From NCBI GenBank assembly GCA_020217265.1, contig JAIWOS010000160.1, forward strand, positions 1 through 19,642: a stretch of DNA of 19,642 bases. Reading direction: 5' to 3'. A program made the translations under genes and the position numbers. The DNA is from Thiobacillus sp. GTDB taxonomy: Bacteria > Pseudomonadota > Gammaproteobacteria > Burkholderiales > Thiobacillaceae. The notes under the pieces were generated by a model. It made no database searches. It had not been told where the DNA came from and worked only from the letters and a program-made list of their open reading frames with translations. Below are positions 1-6,404 of this stretch, piece after piece; the stretch's first letter is position 1; each line of letters begins with the position of its first letter.

Positions 1-1
1 G

Positions 2-400
2 GGCAATCCGGTGGGGGCGCCCGATGTGCATCGCCTGCAGCTCGACAACACCTGGCCCGAAGCCTCGATCGACATCACCACGGGCGCCGGCAATTGTGGC
101 AAGTTCGACAGCGGCACCGTGCTGGCCGGCAATGTTGTCGCGCGCGACGCATATCTGGGCAGCTACAGCCTCACCGTGGAACCCGCGGTCAACGACCCGG
201 GCGAGGGCGTTCCTGTGCCGGGCGGCGGCAGCGTCAACACCCCGCCCGCGCCGGGTGCCGGCTGGGCACTGGATACCGCCGGCATGCAGGCCTGCGGTTA
301 TGTGATCCGCGTCGTCGTCACCGATCGCGCCATCGTCAATAGCCAGGCGGTGGGGCACCAGGCCAGCGACAGCGCCGGTTTCTGCCTGGAAGCGCAGTAA
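2..400 (+). CDS. C-terminal part of an unrecognised, probably extracellular protein
   Basis: The frame is open from the window edge (first full codon at 2) and ends at TAA 398-400, so only the last 132 residues or so are visible. I do not recognise a family. The stretch is rich in Gly, Pro, Ala, Val, Thr and Asp, has few charged residues, and contains three spaced cysteines (in NCG, ACGY and FCL contexts). A Pro/Gly-rich linker lies before the last 50 residues. This resembles the end of a secreted beta-sandwich protein, possibly with disulfides, but that is inference from composition. A strong intrinsic terminator follows 10 bp after the stop, which supports this as the true end of a transcription unit. 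The apparent internal Met start at 11 is just an in-frame codon (GTG at 11-13) and should not be taken as the gene start. Confidence 0.7.
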   Translation, partial: GNPVGAPDVHRLQLDNTWPEASIDITTGAGNCGKFDSGTVLAGNVVARDAYLGSYSLTVEPAVNDPGEGVPVPGGGSVNTPPAPGAGWALDTAGMQACGYVIRVVVTDRAIVNSQAVGHQASDSAGFCLEAQ

Positions 401-409
401 TCCGGGCAG

Positions 410-437
410 GCGGCCGGCGCTCGCCGGCCGCTTTTTT
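410..437 (+). terminator. Rho-independent terminator after the first gene
   Basis: A perfect 10-bp GC inverted repeat (410-419 with 422-431, nearly no loop as written, so probably 8-9 bp with a 4-6 nt loop) is followed at once by six T's (432-437). It ends the unit containing the partial gene at 2-400. Confidence 0.9.
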
Positions 438-555
438 CTCATCGTTCTTACTCGTCGGGCTCCCCGGCAGCGCGGCATCCCCAGGCCAGCGCAAGGCAGA
501 TATCATCCCCTGGATACACCGGCACGTTGCCGGCCAGCGTGTTTCTTGCCTATTC

Positions 556-561
556 GAGGAG
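556..561 (+). promoter_or_regulatory. Shine-Dalgarno sequence fixing the start at 567
   Basis: GAGGAG lies 5 nt before ATG 567. This decides against the in-frame upstream start at 546, which has no such site and would place seven residues ahead of the signal peptide. Confidence 0.8.
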
Positions 562-566
562 AACCC

Positions 567-1052
567 ATGAAAACCCTGCTGACCTTCGCCCTTGCCTTGT
601 CCGCCCTGACCGCCCACGCCACCGACATGGTGCCCGTCAAACAGATCGGGCTTGAACTTGCCCGCGACATCGCCATGGGCGCGGTCGAAGCCTGCCGTCA
701 GGACGGCTACAACGTTTCCGCCGTGGTGCTCGACCGCGCCGGCAACGTGCAGGCCGCGCTCAGGGATACCCTCGCCACCCGCCACACGCTCGAAATCGCC
801 GAGCGCAAGGCCGGCATGACGATCATGTCGGGCATCGATTCCGGCGCCTTCCGCGCCGCGCGCGGCGACATCCGCCCCGAACTCAACCACATGCAGGGGC
901 TCATCGTGATGGAGGGCGCGCTGCCGATCCGCGCCGCCGGCGCCCTCATTGGCGCGGTGGGCGTTTCCGGCGCGCCGGGCGGCGACAAGGACGCGGCCTG
1001 CGCCGCCGCCGCGCTGCAAAAGATCGAGGAACGGCTGGAATTCGCGATGTGA
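567..1052 (+). CDS. Secreted GlcG/HbpS (DUF336) family protein
   Basis: This is a 161-residue protein with a clean Sec signal peptide (MKTLLTFALALSALTAHA, cleavage probably near residue 19). The mature domain of about 140 residues has the GlcG/HbpS look: a long helix with LELARDIAMGAVEACRQDG, then SAVVLDRAGNVQAALRDTLA, and near the end GALIGAVGVSGAPGGDKDAACA. Members of this family bind haem (HbpS) or occur next to glycolate oxidase genes (GlcG), and many are small periplasmic proteins of unknown role. Here it should be periplasmic, and its ligand cannot be told from the sequence. It stands alone between a terminator and the prk promoter, so the context gives little help. The start at 567 is chosen for its Shine-Dalgarno site and signal peptide. 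Confidence 0.85.
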   Translation: MKTLLTFALALSALTAHATDMVPVKQIGLELARDIAMGAVEACRQDGYNVSAVVLDRAGNVQAALRDTLATRHTLEIAERKAGMTIMSGIDSGAFRAARGDIRPELNHMQGLIVMEGALPIRAAGALIGAVGVSGAPGGDKDAACAAAALQKIEERLEFAM

Positions 1053-1053
1053 G

Positions 1054-1069
1054 CGCAGGCCGGCCTGCG
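1054..1069. repeat. Perfect 16-bp palindrome after the DUF336 gene
   Basis: CGCAGGCC is followed directly by its reverse complement GGCCTGCG, beginning one base after the stop codon. It can fold into a 6-bp hairpin with a CCGG tetraloop. There is no U tract, so it is at most a weak or factor-dependent terminator or an RNA-stabilising stem. It lies just upstream of the prk promoter, so a protein-binding site is also possible. Confidence 0.45.
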
Positions 1070-1081
1070 GGTGGGCCGCGG

Positions 1082-1111
1082 GTGACAAGCCCCTGCCCAC
1101 ACAGGTAGAAT
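1082..1111 (+). promoter_or_regulatory. Sigma70-like promoter of prk
   Basis: A -35 box GTGACA (1082-1087, five of six consensus bases) and a -10 box TAGAAT (1106-1111, five of six) are separated by 18 bp. The predicted transcript start is near 1118, giving a leader of about 40 nt before ATG 1158. I could not identify a clear CbbR (LysR-type) operator by eye. Confidence 0.6.
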
Positions 1112-1157
1112 GCGAGGGTTTCGCTTTCGTTTCAGCCATCCTTCAGGGAGTCCCAGC

Positions 1158-2045
1158 ATGTCCAAGAAACATCCCGTCATTGCGGTCACGGGTTCGTCCG
1201 GCGCCGGCACCACCACCGTCAAGCGCGCGTTCGAACACATCTTCTTCCGCGAAAAGATCAACGCCGCCGTGATCGAAGGCGACAGCTTCCATGCGCTCTC
1301 CCGCGTGGAATTCAAGGAAGCGGTGAAAAAGGCCGAATCCGAAGGCAATTTCTCGTTCAGCCACTTCGGCCCGCAGGCCAACCACTTCGACAAGCTGGCC
1401 GAACTGTTCAAGACCTACGGCGAAACCGGCGGCGGCAAGAAGCGCTACTACATCCACAGCGACGAGGAAGCCGCCGAACACAACAAGCGCCTCAACACCA
1501 GCCTCAACCCCGGCGAATTCACCCCGTGGGAAGACGTGCCCGCCGGTTCCGATGTATTGTTCTATGAAGGCCTGCACGGCCTGGTGAAGACCGACGACGT
1601 CGATGTTTCGAAGTACGTCGACCTGGGCATCGGCGTGGTGCCCATCGTCAACCTCGAATGGATCCAGAAAATCCACCGCGACGGCGCCGAGCGCGGTTAT
1701 TCCGCCGACGTCATCGTCGACACCATCCTGCGCCGCATGCCGGACTACGTGAACTACATCACCCCGCAGTTCTCGCGCACCGACATCAACTTCCAGCGCG
1801 TCTCCACCGTCGACACCTCCAATCCCTTCATCACCCGCGACATTCCCACGCCGGACGAAAGCTTCATCGTGATCCGCTTCCGCGAACCGAAGGGCGTCGA
1901 CTTCCCCTACCTCCTGAACATGATCCCGAATTCCTTCATGTCGCGCCGCAACACCATCGTTGTGCCGGGCGCCAAGATGGGCTTCGCCATGGAACTGATC
2001 CTGGCGCCAATCATTCAGGACATGATCGCGAACAAGAACAAGTGA
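1158..2045 (+). CDS. prk: Phosphoribulokinase (Calvin cycle)
   Basis: The enzyme phosphorylates ribulose 5-phosphate with ATP to ribulose 1,5-bisphosphate, the RuBisCO substrate, in the cytoplasm. The product is 295 residues, the usual length of the proteobacterial class I enzyme. Visible features are the P-loop GSSGAGTT (12-19), EGDSFH (40-45) with the catalytic-base Asp42 position of this family, the Walker B-like FYEGLHG (135-141), and the basic stretch QKIHRDGAERG (170-180) expected to bind substrate. ATG 1158 is chosen because AGGGAG (1145-1150) precedes it by 7 nt; the in-frame upstream start at 1110 overlaps the -10 box. The gene has its own promoter and terminator and no RuBisCO or other cbb gene beside it. 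The E. coli-type PrkB relative is possible, but the motif set is that of a normal PRK. Confidence 0.95.
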   Translation: MSKKHPVIAVTGSSGAGTTTVKRAFEHIFFREKINAAVIEGDSFHALSRVEFKEAVKKAESEGNFSFSHFGPQANHFDKLAELFKTYGETGGGKKRYYIHSDEEAAEHNKRLNTSLNPGEFTPWEDVPAGSDVLFYEGLHGLVKTDDVDVSKYVDLGIGVVPIVNLEWIQKIHRDGAERGYSADVIVDTILRRMPDYVNYITPQFSRTDINFQRVSTVDTSNPFITRDIPTPDESFIVIRFREPKGVDFPYLLNMIPNSFMSRRNTIVVPGAKMGFAMELILAPIIQDMIANKNK

Positions 2046-2059
2046 CGCGATTTCCGCAA

Positions 2060-2101
2060 CAATGAAAAACGGAGCCTGCGAGGCTCCGTTTTTTTTCATT
2101 G
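2060..2101. terminator. Bidirectional terminator between prk and the MoaD-like gene
   Basis: A nearly perfect inverted repeat: the core ACGGAGCCT / AGGCTCCGT with a 3-nt GCG loop, flanked by an A run on the left and eight T's (2089-2096) on the right. The pairing extends outward to CAATG at 2060-2064 and CATTG at 2097-2101. It can end the prk transcript on the plus strand and the convergent minus-strand gene. Confidence 0.92.
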
Positions 2102-2113
2102 TCAGGCCCGGCT

Positions 2114-2365
2114 TCACACCACCGAAAACCCCACCAGCGCAATCTCGTCGCCATCCTTCACCGGCGAGGATTTTTCGGCGAACTGCTTGTTGATGGTGAT
2201 ATTGAGCTTGGGGTTGCCGAGCAGCATCTTCTTCCACCGCTCGCCGCGTTTCGACAACACGAACAGCAGGCGTTCGACGTCGGTGACGTCGGGCGGCAGG
2301 GCGATTTCGTCCGATGCCATGCCGAGGGTTTCGACGAGGTCGCCGAAGAACAGGATTTTCACCAT
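2114..2365 (-). CDS. MoaD/ThiS-fold (beta-grasp) protein lacking the C-terminal GG
   Basis: The product is 83 residues. It matches the MoaD layout along its whole length: VKILFFGDLVETLG at the N-terminus, a central helix (VERLLFVLSKRGERWKK, about 29-46), LNITINKQF (54-62) where MoaD has the 'AVNQ' strand, and DGDEIALV (71-78) near the end. MoaD and ThiS are sulfur carriers whose C-terminal Gly-Gly is adenylated and thiocarboxylated. Here the protein ends GFSVV, so that chemistry is not available as read. The length is normal, so this is not a simple truncation. It could be a beta-grasp protein with a binding role, or one needing other processing. The start ATG 2365 has AAGGGG just upstream. 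No molybdopterin or thiamine gene is adjacent; a shared terminator separates it from convergent prk. Confidence 0.8.
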   Translation of the reverse strand: MVKILFFGDLVETLGMASDEIALPPDVTDVERLLFVLSKRGERWKKMLLGNPKLNITINKQFAEKSSPVKDGDEIALVGFSVV

Positions 2366-2376
2366 GGGGAGCCCCT

Positions 2377-2382
2377 TATAAT
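2377..2382 (+). promoter_or_regulatory. Candidate -10 box for uvrD
   Basis: A perfect TATAAT lies 30 bp before the uvrD ATG, in the gap between the divergent MoaD-like gene and uvrD. The matching -35 region falls in the start of the MoaD-like gene and is not a good match. The predicted transcript would start near 2389, leaving a leader of about 23 nt with no Shine-Dalgarno sequence. Confidence 0.45.
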
Positions 2383-2411
2383 TCGCAATTGACGCCCGAT
2401 TTTACCCTCGC

Positions 2412-4523
2412 ATGTCCGCCCTGCTCGAACACCTGAATCCGGAACAGCTTGCCGCCGTGACGCTGCCGCACGAATCTGCGCTGATCCTCGCGGGCGCCGG
2501 CTCGGGCAAGACGCGGGTGCTCACCACGCGCATCGTGTGGCTGATCCAGACACAGCAGGTGTCGCCGCACGGCATTCTGGCGGTGACCTTCACCAACAAG
2601 GCGGCGAAGGAGATGCTGACGCGCATCTCGGCCATGCTGCCGATCAATACGCGCGGCATGTGGGTCGGCACCTTCCACGGTCTGGCCAATCGTCTGCTGC
2701 GCACACACTGGCGCGAAGCGGGCCTGCCGCAGTCGTTCCAGATTCTCGATTCGGCCGACCAACTCTCCGCGATCAAGCGTCTGATGAAGGCGATGAACGT
2801 CGACACCGAGAAATACGAGCCGAAGAAAGTGCAGTGGTTCATCAACGGCCACAAGGAAGCGGGCCGGCGCGCGCGCGACGCCGAGGCCTTCGACGAATAT
2901 TCGATGCGCATGGCCGAAATTTTCGAAGCCTACGACGCGCAGTGCCAGCGCGAAGGCGTCGCCGATTTCCCCGAGCTGCTGCTGCGTTCCTACGAACTGC
3001 TGTACCGCAACGAACCGCTGCGCGAGCACTATCGCGACCGTTTCCGCCACATCCTGATCGACGAATTCCAGGACACCAACACCCTGCAATACCGCTGGCT
3101 CAAGCTCTTTGCCGGGCCGCGGGCCGCACTGTTTGCCGTGGGCGACGACGACCAGTCGATCTACGCCTTCCGCGGCGCAGACACGGCCAACATGGCGGCG
3201 TTCGAGCGCGAGTTCGCCCAGGGGCGCGTCATCAAGCTGGAGCAGAACTACCGCAGCCACGGCCACATTCTCACCGCCGCGAACACGCTCATTGCGCAGA
3301 ACGCGCACCGCCTCGGCAAGAACCTGTGGACGGCGGAAGGCGACGGCGAGCCGATCCGCGTTTTTGAAGCATATTCCGACCAGGACGAGGCGAGCTTCGT
3401 GGTCGACGAGGTGAAAAACCTCAACCGCGAGGGCGTGGCCTTTTCCGATATGGCGCTCTTGTACCGTTCCAACGCGCAGTCGCGCGTGCTGGAACACGCG
3501 CTGTTCTCGGCTGGCGTGGCCTACCGCGTCTACGGCGGCCTGCGTTTCTTCGAGCGTCAGGAAATCAAGCACGCGCTCGCCTACCTGCGGCTGATGATCC
3601 AGCCGGAGGACGACGGTTCGTTCCTGCGCGTGGTCAACTTTCCCGCGCGTGGTATCGGCGCGCGCACGCTGGAAACGCTGGCGGACACGGCCACGCGCTC
3701 GGGCACGAGCCTCTGGCAGGCCGCCTGTACCAGCGGCGGCAAGGTTGCGGGCTTCGCCAAGCTGGTCGAAGACATCAAGCAGGCCACCGCCGACCTGCCC
3801 CTGCATGAAGTCATCGACCACGTCATCGAAGCCAGCGGCCTGACGGACTTTTATCGCGCCGACAAGGACGGCGCCGACCGGCTGGAAAACCTCAACGAAC
3901 TGGTCAACGCCGCTGCGCTGTTCGGTGAGGAAGCCGAGGACAGCACCCTGGAAGCCTTTCTGGCCCACGCTGCGCTGGAAGCCGGCGAGCATCAGGCGGG
4001 CGCAGGTCACGACGCCCTCCAATTGATGACCGTGCACGCCGCCAAGGGGCTGGAATTCCATACCGTGTTCATCACCGGGCTGGAGGAAAGCCTGTTTCCG
4101 CACGAGCAAAGCGCGCACGAGGAAAACGGCCTGGAAGAAGAACGCCGCCTGATGTACGTGGCGATCACCCGGGCGCGGCGGCGACTCTATCTCACGCACG
4201 CGCAGTCGCGCATGCTGCACGGGCAGATCCGCTACGGCCTGCCCTCGCGTTTTCTGGACGAGCTGCCGGCCGGAGTGTTGCGCCACCTCAACCGCAAGGC
4301 CGAAAGCCCCGCCATCCGCTATGATGCGCCGACGCCGCGTACATCCAGCGCCGGCAACGATACCGGTTACCGCGTCGGGCAAAGCGTGGCGCACGCCAAG
4401 TTCGGCACCGGCATCATCATCGACTTCGAAGGGCGCGGCGCGGACGCGCGCGTGCAGGTGAAATTCCGCGAGGCCGGAACGAAGTGGCTGGCGCTGGCTT
4501 ACGCCAATCTGTCGGCCGACTGA
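2412..4523 (+). CDS. uvrD: DNA helicase II, UvrD/PcrA type
   Basis: This 3'-5' superfamily 1A helicase works in nucleotide excision repair, mismatch repair and the clearing of stalled forks and RecA filaments. The 703-residue product has the full set of motifs: Q-motif region LNPEQLAAV, Walker A AGAGSGKT (27-34), motif Ia VTFTNKAAKEM (58-68), motif II DEFQD (217-221), motif III GDDDQSIYAFRGA (244-256), motif IV QNYRS (278-282), motif V VHAAKGLEF and motif VI VAITRARRR. The last 50 or so residues (YRVGQSVAHAKFGTG...) form the Tudor-like C-terminal domain typical of UvrD and PcrA. This domain and the roughly 700-residue length argue against Rep. There is no Shine-Dalgarno sequence before ATG 2412. 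The last 25 nt overlap the end of the convergent membrane-protein gene. Confidence 0.95.
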   Translation: MSALLEHLNPEQLAAVTLPHESALILAGAGSGKTRVLTTRIVWLIQTQQVSPHGILAVTFTNKAAKEMLTRISAMLPINTRGMWVGTFHGLANRLLRTHWREAGLPQSFQILDSADQLSAIKRLMKAMNVDTEKYEPKKVQWFINGHKEAGRRARDAEAFDEYSMRMAEIFEAYDAQCQREGVADFPELLLRSYELLYRNEPLREHYRDRFRHILIDEFQDTNTLQYRWLKLFAGPRAALFAVGDDDQSIYAFRGADTANMAAFEREFAQGRVIKLEQNYRSHGHILTAANTLIAQNAHRLGKNLWTAEGDGEPIRVFEAYSDQDEASFVVDEVKNLNREGVAFSDMALLYRSNAQSRVLEHALFSAGVAYRVYGGLRFFERQEIKHALAYLRLMIQPEDDGSFLRVVNFPARGIGARTLETLADTATRSGTSLWQAACTSGGKVAGFAKLVEDIKQATADLPLHEVIDHVIEASGLTDFYRADKDGADRLENLNELVNAAALFGEEAEDSTLEAFLAHAALEAGEHQAGAGHDALQLMTVHAAKGLEFHTVFITGLEESLFPHEQSAHEENGLEEERRLMYVAITRARRRLYLTHAQSRMLHGQIRYGLPSRFLDELPAGVLRHLNRKAESPAIRYDAPTPRTSSAGNDTGYRVGQSVAHAKFGTGIIIDFEGRGADARVQVKFREAGTKWLALAYANLSAD

Positions 4524-5281
4524 TCCTTCGGCGGCGCATCGTCCGCCCATACCGCGAAAATCGCCTGATAAGAAGCGTACAGCGAGCCGAACAGCACCGG
4601 CATCGCCACCAGCAGGCCCAGCAGGAAGGGCACCAGCGCGGAGACGAACAGCAGGAGGCCCAGCGCCAGGCTGTTGACCAGCATGGGCGCCCAGTTGCGG
4701 GCGACGGCCTTCAGGCTCACGCCGAGCGCGGTGGCCGGACGCGCGCCTCCGAACAGCACCAGCGCGGGCGCGAACCAGGTCGCCATCATCAGCGGCGTGA
4801 ACAGCGCCAACCCGGTCAACACGGCCGGCATGGCCTGGTTGAGCGCGGCCTGCATCTCCTGCGGCGTGGCGTCGCCGCGTTTGGCGATTTCCATCACGGC
4901 CTGCGGATCGAAGCCCATGCCGAGCATGATCTGGCCGATGACGAGGGTGCCGAGCAACTGCACGGCACCCAGCGTCATCAGCGGAATGACGGGGCCGCGC
5001 ACGCCGGCGAGAAAATGCGGCAGTTCGAGATCGCGGTCTTCGTCGAGCGCGCGGTAGGCGGCCATGAACCCGGCCACCATCAGCGGCGTGGCGAGTTCGG
5101 ACAGCGAGCTGCCGATGACCGGGATGAGCCCCAGCGCCATCACTGTGCCGAACAGCACGCCAAAGGCGGCCGACAACAGGAGCGGATTCTTGCGGTACAG
5201 ACGAAAGCCCGCGTTCACCCATTGAAAGCCCTGGGCGGCGGGCAGCTTGCGGGGGATGTCCTGATTTGCTGCGGTAGTCAT
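4499..5281 (-). CDS. BPSS1780-family integral membrane protein
   Basis: A 260-residue polytopic inner-membrane protein. The conserved N-terminal block (GFQWVNAGFRLYRKNPLLL, about 18-36) precedes roughly six hydrophobic segments: about 34-55, 60-75, 98-118, 150-175, 198-220 and 222-245. This is the layout of the betaproteobacterial family named after BPSS1780, whose function is unknown. An acidic loop (RALDEDRDLELPHF) follows the second segment. It is the third gene of a minus-strand set, 24 bp after the DUF2782 gene, so co-transcription with it and the LOG gene is likely. The start ATG 5281 has only a weak, distant GGGG upstream. Its 3' end runs 25 nt into uvrD, with no terminator visible. 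Confidence 0.8.
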   Translation of the reverse strand: MTTAANQDIPRKLPAAQGFQWVNAGFRLYRKNPLLLSAAFGVLFGTVMALGLIPVIGSSLSELATPLMVAGFMAAYRALDEDRDLELPHFLAGVRGPVIPLMTLGAVQLLGTLVIGQIMLGMGFDPQAVMEIAKRGDATPQEMQAALNQAMPAVLTGLALFTPLMMATWFAPALVLFGGARPATALGVSLKAVARNWAPMLVNSLALGLLLFVSALVPFLLGLLVAMPVLFGSLYASYQAIFAVWADDAPPKDQSADRLA

Positions 5282-5305
5282 GCGCGCGATTCTACCCCAC
5301 GCGCA

Positions 5306-5629
5306 TCACCACTCCTTGATCACCCACATCGGCGGCTGCACGTCGCGCGTGAGCGTGTCCTGACGCACGAACTTGCCCTCGCCGCTGGGATCGATGAGGT
5401 AATACGGCTTGCCGACGCGCGGGATGACTTTCAGCATGTAGAGCCGGCCGTTGGCGCGGTATTCGACGACGCGCCCCTGGCTGCCCGGCTTGATGGTGAC
5501 GGGCGGCGCATCGTCCGGTCCCGGCGGGCCGTCGGGCACCGGCTTGAGCTCGGGCGGACGGTCGGACGGCGCCGCCGCCACGGCAAGGCCGGACAGCAGC
5601 AGGGGCAGCAGCAGGAAAAGGACGCGCAT
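5306..5629 (-). CDS. DUF2782 family small exported protein
   Basis: A 107-residue protein with a hydrophobic signal peptide (MRVLFLLLPLLLSGLAVAAA, about 1-20). A Pro/Asp-rich linker (25-45) leads into a compact C-terminal domain (about 45-107) with RVVEYRANGRLYMLKVIPRVGKP and a PYYLIDPSGEG segment, ending in MWVIKEW. This matches DUF2782, a family of unknown function in Beta- and Gammaproteobacteria that often lies near polA or the homoserine kinase gene. polA is two genes away here. ATG 5629 is chosen because it begins the signal peptide and has GGAG 6 nt upstream. It lies 32 bp after the LOG gene, in the same minus-strand set. Periplasmic location is inferred. Confidence 0.8.
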   Translation of the reverse strand: MRVLFLLLPLLLSGLAVAAAPSDRPPELKPVPDGPPGPDDAPPVTIKPGSQGRVVEYRANGRLYMLKVIPRVGKPYYLIDPSGEGKFVRQDTLTRDVQPPMWVIKEW

Positions 5630-5661
5630 GGCAGGCTCCAAATGAATTTCTGTAATGTAGC

Positions 5662-6390
5662 TCAGAGATTGAGCTGAATCTCGCGCTCGGCGATGGACGG
5701 CATGAAGCCGCGTTTCTCGTAGTGGCTGAAGATGGCATCCACGACTTCGGCCGGCTCGTCGATGATGCGCATGAGGTCGACATCTTCGGGCGAGATCATG
5801 CCTTCGCCCACCAGCGTCGTTTTCACCCAGTCGACGAAGCCCGCCCAAAATTTCGAGCCGACGAGGATGATGGGTATGCGCGGAATCTTGCCGGTCTGCA
5901 CCAGCGTGAGCGCCTCGGTGAGTTCGTCGAGCGTGCCGAAACCGCCGGGCATCACCACGTAGGCGGCGGCGAACTTGACGAACATCACCTTGCGCGCAAA
6001 GAAGTGCTGGAAGCTCTGGCTGATGTCCTGGTAGGGATTCGATGTCTGCTCGTGCGGCAGCTGGATGTTGAGGCCGACGCTCGGCGACTTGCCGAAGAAC
6101 GCGCCCTTGTTGGCCGCTTCCATGATGCCGGGGCCGCCGCCGGAGATGACCGAGAACCCCGCGTCCGACAGCTTGCGCGCGATGTCCTCGGTAAGTACGT
6201 AGTAGGCGTGGTCGGCCGGCGTGCGCGCGCTGCCGAAGATCGATACCGCGGGGCGGATGGTCGCCAGGCGCTCGGTCGCCTCGACGAACTCTGCCATAAT
6301 CCCCAGCATGCGCCACGACTCGCGCGCCGAGTAGTTGATCTCCGCGGCGCGCGTCGGATCGGCGCTTTCCGGCAATTTATCCAGGTGCAT
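5662..6390 (-). CDS. LOG-family (TIGR00730-type) nucleoside-monophosphate phosphoribohydrolase
   Basis: A 242-residue Rossmann-fold protein with the two LOG signatures: SGGGPGIMEAANKGA (83-97) and PGGFGTLDELTE (148-159). The family cleaves cytokinin riboside monophosphates or, in many bacteria, AMP and related nucleotides, to the base and ribose 5-phosphate. The substrate here cannot be assigned. The N-terminal segment ARESWRMLGIMAEFVEATERL (22-42) is typical of the longer subgroup, so a start downstream of it is unlikely. ATG 6388-6390 has no Shine-Dalgarno sequence. The gene is divergent from polA with only 14 bp between the two start codons, and it leads the minus-strand set LOG, DUF2782, BPSS1780. 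Confidence 0.9.
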   Translation of the reverse strand: MHLDKLPESADPTRAAEINYSARESWRMLGIMAEFVEATERLATIRPAVSIFGSARTPADHAYYVLTEDIARKLSDAGFSVISGGGPGIMEAANKGAFFGKSPSVGLNIQLPHEQTSNPYQDISQSFQHFFARKVMFVKFAAAYVVMPGGFGTLDELTEALTLVQTGKIPRIPIILVGSKFWAGFVDWVKTTLVGEGMISPEDVDLMRIIDEPAEVVDAIFSHYEKRGFMPSIAEREIQLNL

Positions 6391-6404
6391 TTTGCAAACG
6401 CCTC

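Noticed and set aside
546..566. Longer N-terminus for the DUF336 protein
   Set aside because: A strong Shine-Dalgarno site sits 5 nt before ATG 567, and the signal peptide begins there.
2114..2116. Frameshift hiding a diglycine tail in the MoaD-like gene
   Set aside because: The shifted frame does contain Gly-Gly but then continues Val-Lys-Pro for many residues without a stop, so it does not yield a normal GG terminus.
2376..5222. Minus-strand open frame of 948 codons opposite uvrD
   Set aside because: It lies antisense to a full-length uvrD with every helicase motif. Its composition is the Arg/Ala/Gly/Val/His-rich type produced by reading the complement of GC-rich genes.
5306..6316. A 336-residue protein containing DUF2782
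   Set aside because: The frame is open upstream through the LOG gene by chance. The signal peptide start at 5629 with its GGAG site gives the normal 107-residue protein.
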